This document shows positions 19,797 through 27,613 of a DNA stretch of 27,613 nt, piece by piece. The notes beneath the pieces are model-generated. The model saw only the letters and a program-made list of their open reading frames with translations, ran no database searches and was not told where the DNA came from. The DNA lies in the NCBI GenBank assembly GCA_003254885.1, contig QANT01003589.1, forward strand, positions 1 through 27,613, given 5' to 3'. The translations under genes were made by a program, and so were the position numbers. Within the stretch, counting starts at the first letter, position 1; each line of letters starts with the position of its first letter. This DNA comes from Purshia tridentata. Taxonomy: Eukaryota > Streptophyta > Magnoliopsida > Rosales > Rosaceae.

Positions 19797-21010
19797 ATAT
19801 TTAATTAATTAGTCATTACACTACTCAAACGATAATTAAACGGTCATTTGTATAATTGATAGTTAATGGAACTAAAACATAGTTAATCTGTCAATACTCA
19901 ATAGTAGGGAAACTAAATAGGTGTAATAGTTTTAAAATCTCGAGATTGTTTTCATTCAAAGACATGAACATGAATATATATAGCCAACAAAAACTACAAT
20001 ATCGGGTTCGAATGGCAACAAAATGTGAAATAGGATTGCACAAAATCCAAGTAAATACACAGTCGCACAAAGATTTTGCGAGATTTGGTGGGGGCGATGA
20101 CAACAAAGATTTCACTACATTTTTATTTATTTCGAATAAATGTATAAGGGCACTTTGCATTCAACACTCTCGATCATCGAAGAATTCAACATATTCTTCT
20201 TCTCTTTATAAGAATCCAAGGCTTGCTGTTCTTCCCACAATTTTTGTTTTATTTTTAATTTTTTATGTATTATGTGAGTTAGGAAAGGGGTTATGCCTTA
20301 TTTTTTTTCTTTGATTTCTTTGTTGAAGGTTCCAATTATGCTCCTTTGATCTAAGTCTAACCCAGCAGAAAAACTTAAAAAACCACATTTCAATTGGATT
20401 TCTTAGATCTCAATTTCAGACTTTTATATGGATTATAGTGCAGATGAATTAAACAAAATTCTTTCAAATCGCAGATGCAATAAAAAATAGATGAAGTAGT
20501 AGCTTTATAAAATTATAAAACATAGGAAAAATTTTGTAAGAGATGAACGCATGTATATAGGTCTTTTAATTTGGTCTTGAAATCTTTTTATTTTTATTTT
20601 TATAATTTAATTTAAGTTTTGTAAGATTTTAAAAAGTATTAATGACTATATCTAAAGCGTTTTATGTGACAAATACATTATCAGATATATTTAATAATAT
20701 TAAATACTCTAATTGACATATAAATTCTATATCATTATGGCACAATTAAGGCACTCTAGCACTGCCCTAATATATTTTATTAATTTAAGTTAAATACATA
20801 CTCAATAAGGAATTGACCCATATGAATAAATTGCCATAGGCTGCCTTTTATTTATTGTTTTTAGCATGTAATACCCTTGTTAATAAAATATAACAATGTT
20901 AGTTTAGTAATTATTAGGTCACTTCTCTCTTCTCTATTTTGCCCTATATATATATGTACATATATTTTATATTTTTTCAACAATGAAACTCGTATGTATA
21001 TATATATATA

Positions 21011-21402
21011 AAGGCTTCATTGTGGGATTTCCACAAACTTCTAGTTTGTGGGATCTCCCTTGTGGGGCCCACACAAATTGTTTTGTATTCATATGAACCG
21101 TTCTTTTTACATCTTCATTGATAGATCATCCTTACAAAAAATTAGCCAAATCGGAAACCATTTACCTATCTAACTTTGATTAAACAAATGGACGAACCAA
21201 ATATTTTTTATGAAACCGTATATTTGTTTGGTCAAAGTTAAATAGGCAAATAATTTCCGATTTGGCTAATTTTTTGTAAGGATGATCTATCAATAGAGAT
21301 GTAAAAAATGAACAGTTTGGATCTATACAAAACAACTCGTGTGGGCCCCACAAGGAGGATCCCACAAACTTCTAATTTGTGAGAATCCCACAATGGAACC
21401 TT
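21011..21402. mobile_element. Long-arm foldback MITE, 392 bp
   Basis: Nearly the whole element is an inverted repeat, starting AAGGCTTCATTGTGGGATTT and ending with the complement of AAGGTTCCATTGTGGGATT. A 41-bp stretch (21117-21157 against 21254-21294) is identical between arms, and each arm is about 180 bp. TATATATATA flanks both sides (21001-21010 and 21405-21414), consistent with insertion into a TA repeat. A transcript would form a long double-stranded hairpin, a typical source of 24-nt siRNA. The open frame at 21180-21365 is a by-product of the repeat. Confidence 0.85.
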
Positions 21403-21517
21403 GCTATATATATATGGAACTCATATTTAAAAAAATAGTAAAATTACGAACTGTAAACTGAAATTACAAAATGAAAATGCTATCTATATGAGTGCATGAA
21501 ATTGAATGCTTGTTGGA

Positions 21518-23044
21518 TCAGAAGGGAGTGTAAATTTGCATCTGACTCAAGATATGCTCAAAATTGTCTGATGGCTTGTCTATAGAATGGGTGTGCATCC
21601 CTTCGTAAGTGGTCACCACAATGCCTTCATCCTTGCTTAGGCGTTGCACTTGCTTTTTAACATTGCATCCTTGATACGTACATCGATAGTAGCTTCTGCA
21701 AATTAATTTATTCATTATACATTCATTATCATATATATATATATATATAGACAAAGCATGCATGCATGTAGTGATTTTGATTGCAAAATATTGTAGAAGA
21801 AGAAAATGGTTTACAAACAAGAAAAAGGAGCCCTAGAAACCATGCTTTTTGATTTGTTAAATATTATGTTTATATATGACCATGCTTAGGCATCGATATA
21901 TTGTTGCAGTAAAGTAGTAATTATGTACGTATAAATCTTAATTTCTAGTTAATAGATCAATTCGATTGTCCATTTATATATATAACCCTTCTAATTAAGG
22001 AACAATTGTTTGAGGACTGGTTAGGTTTCTTTTCCTAGTGGAAAATCAACTACGATCTTGCTTTTTGATTGGCAAAGCAGCACGTGTTTTTTAATTTTCT
22101 TTGATAAGGTTTGTGGTGGATCGATCTGGGCAAATTAAATATAATTCACTTCAAATTCCGAACCTCAATATCCTAATGCTCATTGTGTTTCACGATGGGT
22201 ATTAGAAATAAAGCGATGGAACGTAAGTGTAGAACTACATATTACATGACTCCAATAGGCTGCTAATCTTTTTATTACATGAGAGGAAATTGAATTATGA
22301 ATATATTCTTATAGTAATTCATTAATTTACTCATTTTCACCATTCAAACTAATTAACTCCACAGTTTATGGTGTGATCGACATCTTTGCTATGCGCACTC
22401 GTTGAAGAAAATGAAGGGAAACATATTGTAAGAAAATTAAGAAAACATATCATCTGATCCGTGAATTAATTAATCCAAGAAAAATGGATAATATAATGAA
22501 GCTAGCTAAACACACAGAGCTTACGTGCGTACCTGGGAAATTTGTTGTTTTTGACAGCTTTTTGACCATATTTTCTCCAGCGGTAGCCATCGTCAAGTAT
22601 GTCAACCTGACTTCTTGTTTGAAAAGCATATTTGGGCTTTCTCATCTTCTTATTCCTCATCTCTCCCTTCTTATAATTACTACCACCTTCTGCTGGTATT
22701 ACTGTTGAGTAATTGGCGGTCTGATCACCATCAGCAACATCAGTAGTTCTAGTTGGAGCTGAATGGTGTTTAATATTAGTAACTAGTTGATCGCTTCCAA
22801 CATTAATATGGTTTTGTGTTGCCAAACCCAAAAACCCATTATTAATTGAAGTAGTATGATGATCAGTAGCATCAAAGTAGTTAGAAGTAGTAGTAGTAGT
22901 AGTATAAATTTGAGAGCTTCCGATATGATCCATATTTGCTGACTCTGAGATGGCCTGAATAGGAGGATATGAATATGATAAAGCCATTGAATTTGACGGA
23001 GACGAGCAAGCTGCAGCAGGGAAGAACATTTGATACTTGTCCAT
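21518..23044 (-). CDS. WRKY75-like: WRKY transcription factor, group IIc, WRKY75-like
   Basis: Two exons, 22533-23044 and 21518-21695, encode 229 residues. The single 837-bp intron splits an Arg codon (R171) inside the WRKY domain, the conserved intron position of this group. The domain has WRKYGQK at 156-162, preceded by [20 protein letters not shown]. Its zinc finger is C176-x4-C181-x23-H205-x1-H207, the group IIc spacing. The C-terminus ([19 protein letters not shown]) closely follows the WRKY75/WRKY45 type. Proteins of this type bind W-boxes (TTGAC) in the nucleus; WRKY75 is known for roles in phosphate starvation, senescence and defence, and I infer similar roles only by family. The N-terminal region is low in conservation and carries a Thr run (48-53) encoded by an AGT/ACT microsatellite. 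Confidence 0.95.
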
Positions 23045-23129
23045 ATAGATGCAATAAATGGGTTGGTAGAAATTAATAAGGTAATTAAGAGAAGAAAGAG
23101 TTAAAGCTAGAGGCGGCTAAGGTCGTGTG

Positions 23130-23151
23130 TATATATATATATATATATATG
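23130..23151. repeat. (TA)n microsatellite in the WRKY promoter
   Basis: A run of about eleven TA units lies 90-105 bp upstream of the WRKY ATG on the minus strand. It may serve as the TATA region and is likely length-variable. A second TA run lies in the WRKY intron at ~21731-21749. Confidence 0.75.
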
Positions 23152-23291
23152 ATAATATGATATCTCTCCACAGGCATGCATGTATATATAAAAGAAACGA
23201 GTAAATCCAAAAAAGAGAACTATAGGGTCAGATAAATGAGAGGTAGGTGTCGTAAACGGCACGAAAATTGTCAAAAGTGAAGGAAATAGCA

Positions 23292-24572
23292 AGCGAGCTT
23301 CATCAGCTAGCGCATGTGATTAGAAAAAAAGTGAGGTGCTGATGAGGAGGTAGCTAATAAGACTTGTAATTTGGAATAATGGAGGCGGCTTCATCATTAC
23401 ACCTTATGACTCTGACATTAATTCATTCATTTTTATTTTACTAATTTTATTAGATACTAGTTAGTTCTTGAACGCAGGTTAATGAATTACCGTGGAATAT
23501 ATAATTAATAAATTAATAAATTGGAAAGAATTACGAATATCGACCGGGACTTCCGCGCAGCCCTCCATAACAATATTATTAATTAATTAGTTGCTTCGAT
23601 TTTTCAAGCCGACGGTGACCGTCGAATAGTCACATGTACGCCACATTCCATGTTTGCCTTTGCAAATGTAAATTACATGTTGAAATTTTCATTAAATAGA
23701 GGATTAATTGAGCAAAATTTGAGTTCAAAACATCCATTGAGCATCCAACAACGTAACAAAGCACTTTCTAATAGATTAAAAAATTCAAAAAAATGAGAAA
23801 AAGAAAAAGAAAAATAGTGTTACGAAAATTCGTCATTGCTGACGAAATAACAGTTTAAATGTTATGTGTACCACCTCTCTGATAAAAATGACATCTACTT
23901 TTTCCCTCTAAGGAATCACTCAGTTGCCATTGTTGAACCATGACTTGCCACGTAATTAATCCGCCAATTTTCAAGAAATCTCTTCAAAGTTGAAACTCTG
24001 TGCATCTCTTGAAAACTTGGGCCATGGTTTATGTTTGTGAATCTTGTGAAAATCTACCTAGATTTTTTGAATTTTCCAGGCTCTAGAGGGACATCATTTT
24101 CTTCATGCTGCATCGAATGTAATCATTACGCTGTGTAACAACATGGGTTAATCTTAATTATAATAATTAAGCTTTTGATTTTTATGCGTTATAATGTATA
24201 AATATGGACCATGTTTGGTAATTGAGGCTCTGCTTCTAATTTTTTATTTGTTTCTGCTATCAGTCTGATGAGATTTTCTTAAACATTCAAACTGTGAACA
24301 TTGGGCAAGAAATTTACTCTCCCGCTAGAAATGAATGAATACAGCAGGATCAGGAGGAGGAGATGGGTACTCCGCTTGTTATTTTGTTGATATGGTATCT
24401 GTTCATTGACTCCATTGTCAATTTTTCTTGTACTTTACTACAAATGTGTCATTTTTTCTTGTATTTTACTACAAATGTGTCATTTTATCAATCAGTTCAC
24501 GAGCTGATTGACTCATTCATAATGACAACTGGGAACATTGGATATAATCAAGTATTCCAAAACCCATTCACC
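23292..24572. other. Intergenic region between WRKY and the SDR-like gene
   Basis: I find no supported gene. Visible items are a near-palindrome CGACGGTGACCGTCG (~23609-23623), an A/G-rich tract at ~23790-23815, and a two-copy ~32-bp tandem repeat (TTGTACTTTACTACAAATGT and a near copy) at ~24427-24487. Confidence 0.6.
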
Positions 24573-25106
24573 TAAGACAAAAGTTGAGAGAAGCGGCACA
24601 AAGAATTTTACAGCAACATGAACTTTAAGGCAAGAGCATATTCTAAAGTCTTTTATGCTCTCTCTGCTGACCAGCTTGAGCATGACAAGAAGATCAGTCA
24701 ATTTGAACAGTTTCAATGCCAAACTGATGTTACGTAAGAGTCTTTAGGCATTCCATTCACACATATGATTTCAAACCAAAAACAGTTCATGAAAATGTTG
24801 TTTCTTTCATGATGAGGTTGTGCTACATGTCTGGAAATTGGTCAGGCGGGCCCTCAGTTTTGGAAGGCTGGGCGAAATTTAAAACTGGATTCCTTTTTTA
24901 TATCAAATATAAGTTTTGTACTATGATTCTTATATTAAACATAATTTGTCTACAAATGTGGATTGTAAGGTGCTTATTGAATTATCTGCACTTGGTTAAA
25001 TGCAAGAGCGACAGCTTACCCCGGTATATGGGTAAATGGAATCCATGTGAACATAATGGGTAATCAACCTATGAAGAGATCCATCAACCAATGAGTGGGA
25101 CAAGAA

Positions 25107-27391
25107 TCACATAAAAGAACGCATCCGAGGCCTCACCAGAGACTGTGCCCCATCAACAAATATTGTTGTGCCTGTCATGTACCTTGACCCATCACTGATT
25201 AAATATATGACAGTTGAAGCCAGATCATTTTTAACATCAAGCCATCTCTCCAATGGTGCTGCCTCCTTCACCAATTTCTTTGCTCTCTCCATACCCACAA
25301 ACATTGGATATTCATCTTCTAGGTGCAAACCACGGGCAATTGCATTCACCCTGATCTGGTATCTTCCAATCTCCATAGCTGATGTCTGAAAATAGCAGCC
25401 ACTGAGGTTTTATAGATAATTCAACTGAAATAATAAAAATAAATGTAACAAGGGAACAATTTCAAATACTTCAAACCTCAGAACAACTGAATATCTATTT
25501 ATTCACCATTCAAGTGATAATTATGCAACAGAAAACTAATTACCCCATGCCCTTTCACAGTACTAGCAGATTCTCAACTCGCCATTTCAGACATGCCATG
25601 CCATCAAACTCAATGACACTTCTCCTCATCGATGTGGCAACTTAATTTTTTCTCTACTGCTAGTCCCTGTTCTGCCTTTCTTGAATTGACCCAACCACCA
25701 TACAACAGGTGAACAACTATTATGAATCTGATAACCATCCTAAAATAAGCAAACCGGTGACATGATAGAAATTATCATGATCACAAGACATCTCAGTGCT
25801 TATCTTACATGATTGAAGGTGTATATAAACTGACTTCAAACGATTAACTGAGGAATCCTTTTTGTCTTTTTAACTGAAAAGTAAGGAATTATGTTTAGTA
25901 TAACTGACTGGACTCAAGAAAATTACGAGATTTTTGGATAACCAAAATTTTAGAAATTGCTAATTCATAAAACAGATACTTCTTCTTTTACTTGTGCAGG
26001 TTATCAAGCAAACCAAATGTAAAATCAATCACATAAATCCAACAAAATCAAGGTTAACCATGAGTGTATGTGCATGCATTCATCCAATTAACATACCCTA
26101 ACTAACTGCTGCAGTCCTGCTGAACATGAACCATACACAGCAGATCCTGGATAAATCCCCCTTCCAGCTCCATTAATTGAGGTCAACAATATAATGGAAC
26201 CTCCTGACTTGTAATCTCGCATTCTTTTGCCAACAGCCCTTACCAGAAACCATGCAGACATAAAGTTTATTTTCATTATCTTTTTAAACTCATCTTCAGC
26301 TAATTGTAGATGGTCTTGCATTTTTCCTGTTCCAAATAATCAGAAATGATCAATCTGCGTACTTCCAGCTAAATTGCAACAAATCTTTATACACAGCACA
26401 TAAAAAATGCTAAAAACTAAATTGGAAAGTAAAAACGACAAAGAATGTCTATAAAAATAAGTTTTTTGCATGTGTTGAAACAGGACCAACATTTGTCAAG
26501 AAAGGGGCATCAGATCAGGTGATCATCTTCTGAAAATAAAACTGAATATTTTCCCAAAAAAAAAAAAAAGGTTGTTGCCATTGTGGTCAATTTGCATAAG
26601 GTCAATTCCGCATAGGCATGTTTTGCTGTACTATATACCATCATAGTTGACTACACCCAGTCACCCATATTTGGTTGGAAATCAGTAGTTTAATGGTCAC
26701 CATATCACATTTGGAATCTGTTTTAAAAGGCAGCACTGTTAATCCTGTCCACTCAATGCAATTCTAACCCCAAGAATTGTCCCCAGTACTGGAGCCACCC
26801 AGAATACAAGAGAAGAATAAAGATGTCAAACTCTCACAACGTTTTATTAAAATTTTGCAATAATTGAGTTCCAAGTACTAGTCATAGAGCCATAAAGGAA
26901 AAGGACAGAGATTATGTACCTTCGTAAGCATAGCAATGCACAAAGGCATCCAAATTACCCAAGATTTTGCATGCCTTATCCACTGCCTCATCATAAGCTC
27001 CCTCTCTCTCGTCCTCCATGTCTACACCAACCACCTCCACTGGCACGACACCCTCCACTGACCCCGTTATTTTCTGTCCAACACTCCGTAGACAGTTCTC
27101 GTTGCCCATCAAAACCAGCCTGATTACAAGAAAGACGACAAATTTAAACATTTACATATAATTTCGTCAACCCATTTGTGTGTTTAATCATAAAATGCAC
27201 CCAAAATAATTAATACCCAGAAACAATCAGATTCGGAATTTCGCATTAACGCATTGAAAGAAGTAAAAACAGAAGAAGAAAACATCAATTAATTTATACC
27301 TGCAGCCCCGTTTGGCTAAATGGAAGGCTATGCTCTGCGATATCTCATCCCCATTGGAGGTGAGCAAGACCTTCTTTCCGGAACTCCCCAT
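25107..27391 (-). CDS. Short-chain dehydrogenase/reductase-like protein with altered active site
   Basis: Exons 27300-27391, 26920-27119, 26097-26326 and 25107-25385 join in phase to give 266 residues, the normal SDR length. The fold is recognisable from D64 after the fourth strand ([10 protein letters not shown]), N118 (KIMKINF), S147 (LLTSINGAG), Y162 ([15 protein letters not shown]), RVNAIARG, and the C-terminal [18 protein letters not shown]. Key residues differ. The glycine-rich TGxxxGxG is TSNGDEIS (11-18), the NNAG motif is HCYA, and the lysine of YxxxK is Ser (S166). The frame and splice sites are intact, so this looks like a divergent FabG-like family rather than a decayed gene. It may be a non-catalytic or altered-function protein; substrate and compartment are not evident. 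Confidence 0.9.
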
Positions 27392-27423
27392 TTGCTACTT
27401 AAACAACGTCTAGGCTCACACTC

Positions 27424-27433
27424 TTATATATAG
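27424..27433 (-). promoter_or_regulatory. Possible TATA box of the SDR-like gene
   Basis: The minus strand reads CTATATATAAGAG about 35 bp upstream of the ATG at 27391. It would give a very short leader, so another upstream start is possible. Confidence 0.4.
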
Positions 27434-27613
27434 ATAATAGAACCCAAGTCCCCAAGTGAATCAGCGAATCCAATTAATTAATTAATTAAAAAAAGGTTGG
27501 TGAAAAAATATAAAAAGAGAAGTCTGCTTCTTTGGTGAAAAGTGAGTCAAAATCTGTTAGGATCGATTAGATAGAAGGGGAAAAACACAAACTCAAACCA
27601 ATAAAGAAATAGG

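Noticed and set aside
19946-20314. 122-codon plus-strand frame
   Set aside because: No recognisable motif, no intron structure and an AT-rich tail; treated as chance.

Overview
The window is nuclear DNA from a flowering plant, most likely a eudicot. Coding exons are split by GT-AG introns, intergenic DNA is AT-rich, there are several short inverted-repeat transposons, and the gene families are plant-specific (NAC, SBP/SPL, WRKY, MIR171). I cannot name the species. All five protein-coding loci I could model, the partial NAC exon at the left edge and the MIR171 hairpin lie on the minus strand. A single undetermined base sits in a poly-A run at 13935.

Left part (1-12.3 kb): two related NAC transcription-factor genes. 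The first is cut by the window edge; only its first coding exon (106-268) is visible. The second is complete: six exons, 5877-8121, predicted 434 residues. Its 3' half contains repeated exon-intron modules, so the C-terminal activation region has been expanded in tandem. Both NAC genes have tandemly duplicated 5' flanks. Upstream of NAC1, an 842-bp block with the core promoter occurs twice. One copy carries a ~1.4-kb DNA transposon and the other keeps the empty target site. Upstream of NAC2, a ~1.1-kb block occurs twice and carries a hAT-like fragment and two non-autonomous elements.

Middle (12.3-18.7 kb): a small intronless gene of unknown function (12313-12690). Then a clear MIR171 hairpin (15289-15361), an unnamed 29-bp-arm foldback (16051-16150), and an SPL13-type SBP-box gene (16872-18491, perhaps with a further 5' exon). 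The SPL gene carries a miR156/157 site in its last exon. MIR171 and a miR156/157-regulated SPL gene therefore lie about 1.5 kb apart on the same strand; both belong to microRNA pathways controlling phase change and meristem behaviour.

Right part (18.7-27.6 kb): two foldback elements (19440-19796 and 21011-21402), a WRKY75-like group IIc gene (21518-23044), and a four-exon short-chain dehydrogenase/reductase-like gene (25107-27391). The latter lacks the usual catalytic lysine and the glycine-rich nucleotide-binding motif. Apart from MIR171 and SPL, I see no evidence that the genes work together; this is ordinary gene-rich plant chromatin with transposon-filled intergenic DNA.
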